Program-made: the position numbers and the translations under genes
Source: Candidatus Krumholzibacteriota bacterium
GTDB lineage: Bacteria > Krumholzibacteriota > Krumholzibacteriia > JAJRXK01
DNA: 64,000 bases
Assembly: GCA_029262065.1 (NCBI GenBank)
Contig: JAJDAC010000012.1
Location: 23,563 to 87,562, forward strand
Direction: 5' to 3'
Shown here: one piece after another, positions 44,683 through 53,473 of the stretch
Position numbering within the stretch: position 1 is the stretch's first letter
How the letters are laid out: every line of letters begins with the position of its first letter
Notes under the pieces: generated by a model
The model's database searches: none
Seen by the model: only the letters and a program-made list of their open reading frames with translations
Told to the model about the DNA's origin: nothing

Positions 44683-45676
44683 GGGGCCACTCTCCTTCTC
44701 GCTGGACCCGCTCGAACTCCCAGCACCGGGCGCGGTGCCCGTTCGAGACCTCCAGCAACGGAGGCTCCTCGGTACAGCGATCGACCGCGAACGGACACCT
44801 TTCGCGGAACCGGCATCCCTCCACCTCCTGGGACGGCTCGGGTACGCGACCTTCGATTACCGGTAGTCGGCTGCGTCGAGCTCCAAGTTCGGGCCGGCTG
44901 GCCAGAAGACCCAGGCTATAGGGATGCGCGGCGGCCGAGAACAGCTGATCCACGGACGCCTCCTCCACCACCTGGCCGGCGTACATGACCACGATACGGT
45001 GGGCCGACTCACTCACTACCGCCAGATCATGGGTGATGTGCAGGATGCCCATTCCCAATTGGGCCTGTAATTCGTCGAGCAAGGCCAGAATCTCGCGCTG
45101 GATGGTCACGTCCAACGCAGTCGTGGGTTCGTCGGCGATCAAGACCTCGGGATTGCAGGCGATGGCCATGGCGATCATCACGCGCTGCCTCATGCCACCG
45201 GACAGTTGATGCGGATACTCCCGCGCACGCTCGGCCGCGTTGGGAATCTGCACGCGATCGAGCATTTCCACCGCCCTTGCCCAGGCCCGACGTCGATCGA
45301 GTCCGGAGTGCAACCGCAGGACTTCGGCAATCTGCTCGCCGCAGCTGTAAACGGGATTGAGACTGGTCATGGGCTCCTGGAAGATCATGGCGACGCGGTT
45401 GCCACGAACGCGACGAATCCCGTTGGAATCCAGCTTGAGCAGATCAACGTCGCTCAGGTTCACCGAGCCAGCGACGATTTCCGCCGGCGGCTTCGGAATC
45501 AGCCGCAGGATCGACAGCGCGGTCATGCTCTTGCCACAACCCGACTCCCCCACCAACCCCACCGTCTCGCTCGCGCCCACATCGAATGAGACATCGCGCA
45601 CGGGCAGACTGGTGCCCCCCTCCAGGTGGAGGGCCACCGTAAGGTTGGAAACTCGCAACAGTGGGGAATCGCTCAT
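44672..45676 (-). CDS. Dipeptide/oligopeptide ABC transporter ATPase (DppD/OppD type)
   Basis: Second ATPase of the importer, 334 residues. It has Walker [14 protein letters not shown], signature [16 protein letters not shown], Walker [14 protein letters not shown] and H-loop HITHDLAVV. The C-terminal iron-sulphur-like cysteine region of this family is present: [14 protein letters not shown], then [13 protein letters not shown]. The ATG at 45676 overlaps the permease stop as ATGA. Confidence 0.93.
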   Translation of the reverse strand: MSDSPLLRVSNLTVALHLEGGTSLPVRDVSFDVGASETVGLVGESGCGKSMTALSILRLIPKPPAEIVAGSVNLSDVDLLKLDSNGIRRVRGNRVAMIFQEPMTSLNPVYSCGEQIAEVLRLHSGLDRRRAWARAVEMLDRVQIPNAAERAREYPHQLSGGMRQRVMIAMAIACNPEVLIADEPTTALDVTIQREILALLDELQAQLGMGILHITHDLAVVSESAHRIVVMYAGQVVEEASVDQLFSAAAHPYSLGLLASRPELGARRSRLPVIEGRVPEPSQEVEGCRFRERCPFAVDRCTEEPPLLEVSNGHRARCWEFERVQREGEWPRVQ

Positions 45677-46695
45677 GCCTCACTCCGGACCGCGGATCGC
45701 AGGCGGGGATCATAGGCATCACGCAGGCCGTCTCCCAGCAGATTGTAGCCGAGCACGGTCAGCAAGATGGCCAACCCCGGGAAGGTCGACAACCACCAGG
45801 CGGAAAGCAGCGTCTGGCGTCCACTTCGGATGAGCATGCCCCACGACACCACCGGGTCCTGCAGCCCCAGGCCCAGATAGCTGAGGAAGGACTCGGTGAG
45901 AATCGTGTTTCCCACCCGCAGCGCGAGCGCCGCGATGATAGGCAGGAGCGCAGCCGGCAATACATGGCGTATGAGAATGCGGTGCGGTGGCAACCCCAGA
46001 GCCCGTGCTGCGTCGACGTACTCGGTGGAGATGACCTGGAGTACGCCGCCGCGGACGAGCCGGGCCAACGACATCCATCCGGTGACGCCAAGAATGAGGA
46101 TGATGACGAGAGGACTGGGGCTGAACAGCGCGACGGCCAGCAGCAGCAATACGAGACGGGGAAACGCCAGCATCATGTCGGTCAAGCGCATCAGCGCCGA
46201 GGCCAGCCAGCCGCCACGGTAGCCGGCGATGCCTCCCACGATGGTACCCAGGACCAGACTGACGAATACGCTGATAACGCCAATGGTCAGTGACACGCGC
46301 GAACCGTAGACCACGCGCGAGTAGAGATCGCGACCCAGCACATCGGTACCCATCCAATGGTCGGTCGAGGGCGGCAGGTAGCGATCGAACACCGGATGCC
46401 CTTGCGCCTGTGGGGAATGGGTCACGAGCGCGGGCGCCAACAGGGCAACCAGATGCAGCGCGACGACGATCACCAGCCCCCACCGTGCACTGGGATCCTC
46501 AAACCGCCGCCACCATCGTTGGGTGCGCGGCTGAATGATGGCCCAGGCCACGACAACGGGCCAAAACAGCGCGGTGGATACCGCGATAGTCCAGTCCAGA
46601 TCGCGTCCCAGCGCGCGCCACGGAGTGGATCCGCGCAGGCACACCAATGTCAAAGGCATCAAGGACAAGGCGACCGTGGTCAAACGCCGTTTCAT
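45673..46695 (-). CDS. Peptide-type ABC transporter permease (DppC/OppC type)
   Basis: A 340-residue inner-membrane permease. The N-terminal region is longer than in DppC, with two extra hydrophobic segments. Then comes the family start HWMGTDVLGRDLYSRVVYGSRVSL and the loop EYVDAARALGLPPHRILIRH, which contacts the ATPase. The ATG at 46695 overlaps the upstream permease stop as ATGA. Confidence 0.92.
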   Translation of the reverse strand: MKRRLTTVALSLMPLTLVCLRGSTPWRALGRDLDWTIAVSTALFWPVVVAWAIIQPRTQRWWRRFEDPSARWGLVIVVALHLVALLAPALVTHSPQAQGHPVFDRYLPPSTDHWMGTDVLGRDLYSRVVYGSRVSLTIGVISVFVSLVLGTIVGGIAGYRGGWLASALMRLTDMMLAFPRLVLLLLAVALFSPSPLVIILILGVTGWMSLARLVRGGVLQVISTEYVDAARALGLPPHRILIRHVLPAALLPIIAALALRVGNTILTESFLSYLGLGLQDPVVSWGMLIRSGRQTLLSAWWLSTFPGLAILLTVLGYNLLGDGLRDAYDPRLRSAVRSEA

Positions 46696-47657
46696 CGCGC
46701 ACGAATCCGTGGATCGACCAGAGCGTAGCTGACGTCGGCAATGAGGCTGCCCAGGACCACCAAACTGCCCGTAAGCATGGTCGACGCGAGAATCACCGGG
46801 TAGTCGCGAGCCTGGATGGCCTCGACCATCACGCGCCCCAGCCCCGGCCACGAGAATATGGTCTCGACGACGATCGAGCCGCTAAGCAAGAAAGGAAACG
46901 ACAGCCCGACCAGTGTGATCAACGGAATGCTGGCGTTGCGAAAAACGTGCTTCCAGACGACCAGTCGCTCGGGCAGCCCCTTGCCGTACGCGGTGCGCAC
47001 GTAGTCCTGGTGCAGCGCATCGATCACGGAGGCACGCATGAAACGAGCGACGCTCGCGGCGCCCGCCGTGCCCAGTACCAGCACCGGTAGAAACAGGTGT
47101 CGCGCCATGCTCAGGAACCAGGGACCCAGGTTGTCCCAGCCAAACGGCACATCGCCAACCCCGCCGCTGGGAAACCAACGCAACAGGTAGCTGAAGAGCA
47201 ATTGCATCATGAGGGCGAACCAGAACACCGGTAGGCTGTAGATGGCCACCGAAACAATGGTTGCCGTGCGATCCAACTTGCTGGCCCGCCGCGCCGCGCT
47301 CACCACGCCGAGCACGGTGCCCACGAGGAAGTGAACGAGCATGCTCAGGCTGCTGAGCAACAGCGTGTAGGGCAGCGCATCGGCCAACACATCGCGCACG
47401 GGACGCTGCAAGCGCAGACTCAGTCCCAGGTCGCCGCGAACCACACCGTTGATCCAGCGCCAATACTGCTGATGCAGCGGCGCATCGAGCCCGTACAGCT
47501 CGCGCATCGCCTCCAGGTATTCCGGTGGCGTCTCCGGCGAGATCATCAGATCAAAGGGATCGCCGGGCGCGATGTGCAACGCACCGAACGTGAGCGTAAG
47601 CACTCCCCACAACAAGAGCACGGAGTGAAGCAACCGACGCGTGAAGAATGAAATCAT
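46692..47657 (-). CDS. Peptide-type ABC transporter permease (DppB/OppB type)
   Basis: A 321-residue inner-membrane permease with six helices. It starts with FFTRRLLHSVLLLWGVLTLTF and contains the ATPase-contact loop QDYVRTAYGKGLPERLVVWK. First gene of the four-gene transporter operon. No promoter with good boxes was found in the 200-base spacer upstream. Confidence 0.93.
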   Translation of the reverse strand: MISFFTRRLLHSVLLLWGVLTLTFGALHIAPGDPFDLMISPETPPEYLEAMRELYGLDAPLHQQYWRWINGVVRGDLGLSLRLQRPVRDVLADALPYTLLLSSLSMLVHFLVGTVLGVVSAARRASKLDRTATIVSVAIYSLPVFWFALMMQLLFSYLLRWFPSGGVGDVPFGWDNLGPWFLSMARHLFLPVLVLGTAGAASVARFMRASVIDALHQDYVRTAYGKGLPERLVVWKHVFRNASIPLITLVGLSFPFLLSGSIVVETIFSWPGLGRVMVEAIQARDYPVILASTMLTGSLVVLGSLIADVSYALVDPRIRAR

Positions 47658-47861
47658 GCTCGCACCGCTGGCCTTCGAAAGGCCACGCGTGGGTGCCTAC
47701 GCGGATGGAGGAACGGCTTGGCTAAGGTGCGTTGGTACCCCACCCACGGTCAAGTTGAATCCAGCAAACGGTACGACGTTGGGGAACGAGTACGCCTCTT
47801 GCTGAAATGGTCACCTTGTCGCGATCTGCGCCACCCTCGCCCAATTTCAGGAGCCAAACGC

Positions 47862-49913
47862 GTGCGCCCCCTCGGAAAACGCAATCTACCTTGCATCTCG
47901 CCACGGATGTCCATCTGTGCCCTCACGTTACTGAGCGTTTCCGCTTGTACCGTGGAGAGCCCCGAGCTTCCCAGTTATGAAAGCGAATGGCTCATCCCGA
48001 TTGGGAACATGTCATGGACGATCGAAGAACTTCTGGAGGATTCTGACGATGTCGTCTTCGGACCCGACGGGTCGGTATCTTTCGCGATGGCCGAAGATCT
48101 TGGCGACGGTTCGCTGGACGAGCCCATTCGCGTCGATGTAGGCGAGCAATCCATTCAGGCGCAGATCGGGCCGGTGTCCCTCCCGGCCGTAAGCCCAGTG
48201 GCCTTCAGCTACCGGCTGGGCGATCTGTACCCGCCCGCGAACGCCCTGGGAGGATTTTCGATCCCGGTCCCGGCGTTCGCGTTCGACATAACGTCACCCG
48301 ATGAAGATCTGCCGGGGTCCACCAGTGCGACCATCGCGTCGGGATCGCTCGACCTCCAGGTAACCAACGGCCTGCCCGTACCCGTTGGCGCCGCTTCGGG
48401 TCCCGATCAGATCGTGCTCGAACTGATCGACCCGGCCACGGGAACCATGTTCGCGGGCACCGTGTTGACCGCACCCATCGCCGCGGACGAATCCGTTTCG
48501 GCGCCTATCGACCTGGCCGGCGTGACTCTGCCCGACCGAGTGCAGGTGCGCGTGGCCGGAGGAAGCCCCGGCTCGGGTGGCAATTCGGTCCTCATCGATC
48601 CGGATGCCAGCCTGGCGATTTCGGTTCAGCCATTGAACATGGTCGTCTCGGCTGCGGTGGCGAGCATCGAAGCACAAACCTTCACCGACCAGACCTCCTT
48701 GACCGTGCCCAGTTCGGTGCAGGTGCTCACCGCCTCCATCGGCAGCGGTATTCTGAGCATCGACCTTCGCAACGACCTTCCTATTCCGGCCGACCTGACG
48801 CTCGACATTCCGAGTGTGGTGACGCCCGGCGGAACGCCTTTCCAACGCATCATCGCGGTGGCTCCGCAGTCGAACGCAGTAACCAATATCGACTTCGCCG
48901 GACACGAACTCCGCCACACCGGCACGACCAGCCAGGACATCGACGTCAACCTGACCGTTACCTCACCCGGATCGGCGGGGCAGGACGTGCTGGTGCGAGC
49001 CACCGACGAAGTCAGCGCCACGGTGAGTTCCTTCACGCTGGAGTTCGACAGCGTCTCGGGAATCATCGACGAAGAAATCGTCGACATCCCCGAGGAGAAC
49101 TGGGACGTCGATCTCCCCGAAGAACTCGAGGAAGTCGAGCTGCTCCGGGCCGACCTGCGTTGGTTCCTGAATTCGACGCTCGAGATGCCGCTTTCGGCCG
49201 ACCTGACGCTTGAGGGCACGAACGCGGACGGCGTCATGGTGCCCGTGTCGGTAACCGTCGATCTGCCCGCTTCTCCGGGCGGTCAGCCCACCGAACATGT
49301 CATCGTGTTCGACGAGAGCAACAGCCTGCTCATGCCGTTCCTGAACAATTGGCCCGTGAGCGTGGTGGCCCGCGGCGTCGCTCGCGTGGGAGACGGTGTG
49401 ACCATGGGCACCGTTCGCGTGGGCGATACGGTCTCGGCCCGATACGAAATCAACACGCCGCTCACCGCGGCCATTTCCCCGCGCTCGATCGATATCGACC
49501 CGGACGCTCTGGACCTGGGTGAAGATGTGCGCGACGCCATTCGCGACCGACTGATCGACGCATCGCTGGACATCACGGTAATCAGCACGCTTCCGCTCGA
49601 CGCGCGCGCGTGGTTCGGTCTCGACAGCGCCTCGCAGAACGTGCACGACGCGCCCGAAATACTGCTGGGACCGATCGACCTGCCGGCGGCCAGCCCGCTG
49701 CGGGACCCGGACGATCCGGGCGTGCGACAACGATCGGTGGTTCCACTCGCCGAAGAACAGGTGTCGGTGCTCACGCAAGACAGCCTGTTCCAAGGCATCC
49801 GTCTGGAACTCACGGGCACCGATGGCACGTTCGTGACCATCCGTTCAACCGACGAAATTGCACTCGAAGGCTTTGTGCGCGCTCGCTTGCGCGTGGGGGG
49901 AATTGACGAATGA
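47862..49913 (+). CDS. Large lipoprotein of unknown function, coupled to a barrel protein
   Basis: A 683-residue predicted lipoprotein. The GTG at 47862 has AGGAG eight bases upstream. Its signal peptide ends in the lipobox LLSVSAC, with lipidation Cys29 (a shorter form from ATG 47907 also keeps the lipobox). The mature part is acidic and very rich in valine, threonine, serine and aspartate. It appears built of repeating beta-sandwich units of about 120 residues (for example QVRVAGGSPGSGGNSVLIDP), with no helices or catalytic motif seen. No known family is recognised. The stop overlaps the ATG of the next gene (ATGA), so the two probably act together at the outer membrane. Confidence 0.75.
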   Translation: MRPLGKRNLPCISPRMSICALTLLSVSACTVESPELPSYESEWLIPIGNMSWTIEELLEDSDDVVFGPDGSVSFAMAEDLGDGSLDEPIRVDVGEQSIQAQIGPVSLPAVSPVAFSYRLGDLYPPANALGGFSIPVPAFAFDITSPDEDLPGSTSATIASGSLDLQVTNGLPVPVGAASGPDQIVLELIDPATGTMFAGTVLTAPIAADESVSAPIDLAGVTLPDRVQVRVAGGSPGSGGNSVLIDPDASLAISVQPLNMVVSAAVASIEAQTFTDQTSLTVPSSVQVLTASIGSGILSIDLRNDLPIPADLTLDIPSVVTPGGTPFQRIIAVAPQSNAVTNIDFAGHELRHTGTTSQDIDVNLTVTSPGSAGQDVLVRATDEVSATVSSFTLEFDSVSGIIDEEIVDIPEENWDVDLPEELEEVELLRADLRWFLNSTLEMPLSADLTLEGTNADGVMVPVSVTVDLPASPGGQPTEHVIVFDESNSLLMPFLNNWPVSVVARGVARVGDGVTMGTVRVGDTVSARYEINTPLTAAISPRSIDIDPDALDLGEDVRDAIRDRLIDASLDITVISTLPLDARAWFGLDSASQNVHDAPEILLGPIDLPAASPLRDPDDPGVRQRSVVPLAEEQVSVLTQDSLFQGIRLELTGTDGTFVTIRSTDEIALEGFVRARLRVGGIDE

Positions 49914-51178
49914 AACCCATGACACTGGTCCGTGGCTGCGCCTTGCTCGCCGCCGCGACACTTTTCGATTCTTCGCCGTCGCAGGCCAGCAGTGGCTCGG
50001 TGCGCGCCCAGGGAATGGCCGGCGCCTACACCGCGACCGCCTCGGGAATCGACGCCATCCACTGGAACCCCGCCAACCTGGCTTTCGAAACCAACCCCGG
50101 ATTCAGCTTCGAGTTGGTTTCAGGTGGTGCGCGCGTTTCGAACAACGGCATCGACCTGGGGTTGTACAACCGGTACAGCGGCGCCGACCTGACCTCCGAC
50201 GACAAGAACATCATTCTGTCCTCGATTCCCGCCGGAGGGCTGGCCACCAACGCCGACGTGTTCGCGTCGGCCCTGGGCGTTCAGTCCAACAATCTGGCCC
50301 TGAGTTTCTCCGGCCACGGACAGGCCCACAGCAACCTGCCACACGACGTATTCGTGCTTCTGTTGGAAGGCAACGCCGTGGCCGATTCGGTCTCGTTCGA
50401 GAACGCCGCCGGCGAAGCGATCGCTTTCGCGTCGGTCAACCTCAGCGCCGCCGCCCAGCTGCACGAGGCCCACTGGGGTCAGCTGCACTTGGGCATAAAC
50501 CTCCGGTACCTGGAAGGCCTGGCCTACGCGCAGGTGCAGGAAGTCAACGGATCCCTGGTCACGCGCCCCTCGGGCATCGTCGGCCAGGCCCAGGCCGAAT
50601 TGCTGACGGCGGGACGCGGTCAGGGTATGGGTTTCGATCTGGGTTTGGCAGCGGGCGTGGGTAGTGGCTGGCAAGCCGGGCTGTTCCTGGAAAACGCCTT
50701 CACCCGCGTCAACTTCACCAGCAACCTCGAACGTCGTACATTCGTGGCCGAGACCGACGACGTGAGCGTCGCCACCCTCGAGGAAATAGACGACGTGGCC
50801 GACCTCTACACCGAAGACCAGATCGTCGAGGCCGCCTCGCCGTTCGCCGTGAGCCTACCGCGCATTCTCAATTTCGGTGTGGGTCACGTGAACGATCACA
50901 CGAGCCTGGCTTTTGAGTACACGCAAGGCTTCTCTACCCGCGCGGGAAGTACGACCTCACCGCGTTTCGCCGTGGGCGGCGAGTTGCGCGAACTGGGATT
51001 CTTGCCGATCCGACTGGGAGTATCCGTGGGCGGCGTCGAAGGCCGTAGCGCATCGGCGGGACTGGGGTTCGATCTGGGCGGGTTCCGACTCGACGTGGCC
51101 GCCGCCACGCAAGGCGAATTCCTGCCGAGCGACCCGAAGGGCGTCAGCTTGGCCGTGGGAACCGGTCTGCGTTTCTAG
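49910..51178 (+). CDS. PorV-like outer-membrane barrel protein
   Basis: A 422-residue exported barrel. A signal peptide (ending SPSQA) precedes RAQGMAGAYTATASGIDAIHWNPANLA, which I shorten here to its recognisable parts GMAGAYTA and HWNPANLA; this signature is shared with PorV/FadL-like and TraF-like barrels. Strands rich in glycine and aromatic residues follow, and the last residue is Phe (AVGTGLRF). Its coupling with the upstream lipoprotein suggests a barrel-lipoprotein pair. Substrate unknown. Confidence 0.78.
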   Translation: MKPMTLVRGCALLAAATLFDSSPSQASSGSVRAQGMAGAYTATASGIDAIHWNPANLAFETNPGFSFELVSGGARVSNNGIDLGLYNRYSGADLTSDDKNIILSSIPAGGLATNADVFASALGVQSNNLALSFSGHGQAHSNLPHDVFVLLLEGNAVADSVSFENAAGEAIAFASVNLSAAAQLHEAHWGQLHLGINLRYLEGLAYAQVQEVNGSLVTRPSGIVGQAQAELLTAGRGQGMGFDLGLAAGVGSGWQAGLFLENAFTRVNFTSNLERRTFVAETDDVSVATLEEIDDVADLYTEDQIVEAASPFAVSLPRILNFGVGHVNDHTSLAFEYTQGFSTRAGSTTSPRFAVGGELRELGFLPIRLGVSVGGVEGRSASAGLGFDLGGFRLDVAAATQGEFLPSDPKGVSLAVGTGLRF

Positions 51179-51939
51179 AAATCCACGCGGGGCGACTTGG
51201 CCAACGCCAATTCGGGTTCGGTACAGGCCGGCAGGCCCACCAGCGGCACCGCTTTCCCACCGCGGCTCGCGGTCAACGCGTTGGCCAGGGCCGCGGCCAG
51301 ATCGCGGCGACCCGGTTGTACGCCCAAGGATCCCAGGTCCACACAGCGCGCGCGAAGTGTAGCCGCATCGACACCGGGCTCCTTCAGGTATTCCAACAGC
51401 CGGCAATGACCGTCTCCAAGCAAGATGCTTCCGTGGATCAGAAACGAACGCCGACCGCGCCGCAGCGCACTGCCCACGAGTTTGCGCCCGCCGACCGTGA
51501 TCTCATGACCCAGGGTGGATGAAAAGCATACCTGGGCCTGGGCGCGGCCGTCGCTTCGACACTTCGCGTCCACTCCGAACGAGCGCAACGTGGCCACGAG
51601 AGCATCGGAAACCACGGCGTAAGCCTGCTTCGCCGTTTCTCTTCGTTCGCCGCGAAGCAACGGAGCCGCCACCGCGAATGTCAGCTCTTCGTCGTGCAGG
51701 ACCGCACCGCCACCGGTGGGACGCCGCACCACCGACACTTTGTCGCGCCGCAGTGCATCGAAATCGAGTTGCTCGGTGGATTGGTGGTGACCAATGGAAA
51801 CCGCCGCCGGCTTCCATTGATAGACGCGGATCACCGGCGCGGTCAGTTGCCCCTCTTCGCAGCCACGCCACAGCGCGTGGTCACGCGCCATGTTGGCTGC
51901 GCCCGTTTGGACGCCGTCGTCGATCCAGAGCACGGGCAC
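51175..51939 (-). CDS. Lipoate-protein ligase / octanoyltransferase (LipM-like)
   Basis: A 254-residue protein of the BPL/LplA/LipB fold that attaches octanoyl or lipoyl groups to lysines. Motifs are VVRRPTGGGAVLHDEELTF, then QVCFSSTLGHEI with a candidate catalytic Cys138 as in LipM, and VGGRKLVGSALRR. It stands 22 bases after gcvH, whose Lys62 is the obvious target. The start is GTG at 51939. Its stop overlaps the stop of the barrel gene by four bases, so the two genes converge without a spacer. Confidence 0.88.
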   Translation of the reverse strand: MPVLWIDDGVQTGAANMARDHALWRGCEEGQLTAPVIRVYQWKPAAVSIGHHQSTEQLDFDALRRDKVSVVRRPTGGGAVLHDEELTFAVAAPLLRGERRETAKQAYAVVSDALVATLRSFGVDAKCRSDGRAQAQVCFSSTLGHEITVGGRKLVGSALRRGRRSFLIHGSILLGDGHCRLLEYLKEPGVDAATLRARCVDLGSLGVQPGRRDLAAALANALTASRGGKAVPLVGLPACTEPELALAKSPRVDF

Positions 51940-51961
51940 GAGTGGACTCTCGAAGCGGCCG

Positions 51962-52333
51962 TCAGCCGACCATGGCGTCGTAGTCCGACGCGCTCATCAG
52001 CTCGGCGTCTTCCATCGACTCCACGGCGATCCGAACCAGCCAGCCCTCGCCGTAGGGCTCGCTATTCACGAGATCAGGACTGTCGATCAGGGCGTGGTTC
52101 ACCGCGAGAATCGTCCCGGTCACCGGTGCGTAGACTTCCTCGACCGCCTTCACGGTTTCGATCGTGCCCATGGGCTCCCCCGCCGACATCGAGCGACCTT
52201 CTTCGGGCAACTCGATGAATACGATGTCACCCAACTCCTCGGCCGCGTAATCGGTGATTCCCACCGTTACTTCCTGGCCTTCCGAGCGCACCCACTCGTG
52301 TTCTTTGGTGTAATTCAGATCGTCCGGTCTCAT
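51962..52333 (-). CDS. gcvH: Glycine cleavage system H protein
   Basis: Lipoyl carrier that shuttles the aminomethyl group between the P, T and L proteins. The 123-residue product has the usual start LNYTKEHEWVR, GITDYAAEELGDIVFIELP, and the lipoylation site Lys62 in TIETVKAVEEVYAPV. It ends NDAELM-like in EDAELMSASDYDAM. RBS GAGGAGAGG precedes the ATG. Confidence 0.97.
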   Translation of the reverse strand: MRPDDLNYTKEHEWVRSEGQEVTVGITDYAAEELGDIVFIELPEEGRSMSAGEPMGTIETVKAVEEVYAPVTGTILAVNHALIDSPDLVNSEPYGEGWLVRIAVESMEDAELMSASDYDAMVG

Positions 52334-52356
52334 TCCCTCTCCTCAAGTCCTTTGAA

Positions 52357-53463
52357 CTAACTGACCTTGACCCGACTGGGTACGAACGGCAGCGACACCG
52401 TTTCGGCCTCGACCCGGCGTCCTCGTATCTCGATGGTCAAAATGGATTCGACGGCGGAAGCCGCGACCTTGGCCAGAGCAATCGGGGCTTCCAGCGTAGG
52501 AGAAAACGTGCCGCTGGTCACTTCTCCCACGGCATGCTCACCGTGAAACACAGGAGCGTGGGCCCGGGCAATTGCCCGATCGGGTAGACGCAACGCCACG
52601 AGCTGACGCGGCACGCCACCCTGCTTCTGAGCCACCAGAGCATCTTTTCCTACAAACGGAGACGCCTTCTTGGACTTCACGACCCAGCCGATGCCACCTT
52701 CGTACGGAGTGGTGTCGTCGTCCAACTCATGGCCGTAGAGCGCGTAACCCGCCTCCAACCGAAGCGTGTCGCGTGCACCCAACCCGGCGGGAGCAATGGA
52801 AAATTCCTTCCCCCACTCCAACAGTGATTTCCATAGGGCCACCGCCTGATCGGCCGGCGCATACAGTTCGTAGCCCAGCTCGCCGGTGTATCCGGTGCGA
52901 CTCAGCAACACGGAGTGACCTTCAAACGAAACGCGGGCTACATGGTAGTAGTCCAGAGAATCCAACACCGCCGCGGCTTCGCTCCACTTGCGCAACACGT
53001 CGGCACTGGCTGGACCCTGCAACGCAAACAGCGCCGTGTCGTCGGTCGCGTCCTGGAACTCCACGCCCTCGAGTAGCCTCGCCTGGATCCAGGCGACCAC
53101 GCGTTCGCGATTGCTCGCGTTGCACACCACGAGAAACTCTTGTTCGTCCATACAGTACACGAGCAGATCGTCGATCACGGTGCCGTTCTCGCGACACATG
53201 GCCGTGTACAACACGGCCCCCGTCGCCAGCTTGCCCACGTTGTTCGTGACCAGCCGATCGATGCAGTCGCGGGCCGCCGTACCGCGCAGGTACAACTCGC
53301 CCATATGACTCACGTCGAACACACCCACCGTCTCGCGCACCCGACGGTGCTCGGCCATGAGTCCCTCGTACTGGACCGGCATGGAGTACCCGGCGAAGTC
53401 CACCATGCGACCGCCGTTCTCGGCGTGCCATGGAGTCAGGGGTGTTTCGCGCAGTTCGCTCAT
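52357..53463 (-). CDS. gcvT: Glycine cleavage system T protein (aminomethyltransferase)
   Basis: Transfers the aminomethyl carbon to tetrahydrofolate and releases ammonia. The 368 residues contain LTPWHAENGGRMVDFAGYSM, VGVFDVSHMGEL, SRTGYTGELGYELY, LGARDTLRLEAGYALYGHEL and GEVTSGTFSPTLEAPIALA. The ATG at 53463 is chosen because the earlier ATG at 53493 lies inside uvrA. The gcvP gene is not in the window. Confidence 0.96.
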   Translation of the reverse strand: MSELRETPLTPWHAENGGRMVDFAGYSMPVQYEGLMAEHRRVRETVGVFDVSHMGELYLRGTAARDCIDRLVTNNVGKLATGAVLYTAMCRENGTVIDDLLVYCMDEQEFLVVCNASNRERVVAWIQARLLEGVEFQDATDDTALFALQGPASADVLRKWSEAAAVLDSLDYYHVARVSFEGHSVLLSRTGYTGELGYELYAPADQAVALWKSLLEWGKEFSIAPAGLGARDTLRLEAGYALYGHELDDDTTPYEGGIGWVVKSKKASPFVGKDALVAQKQGGVPRQLVALRLPDRAIARAHAPVFHGEHAVGEVTSGTFSPTLEAPIALAKVAASAVESILTIEIRGRRVEAETVSLPFVPSRVKVS

Positions 53464-53473
53464 GTGAACCAAT

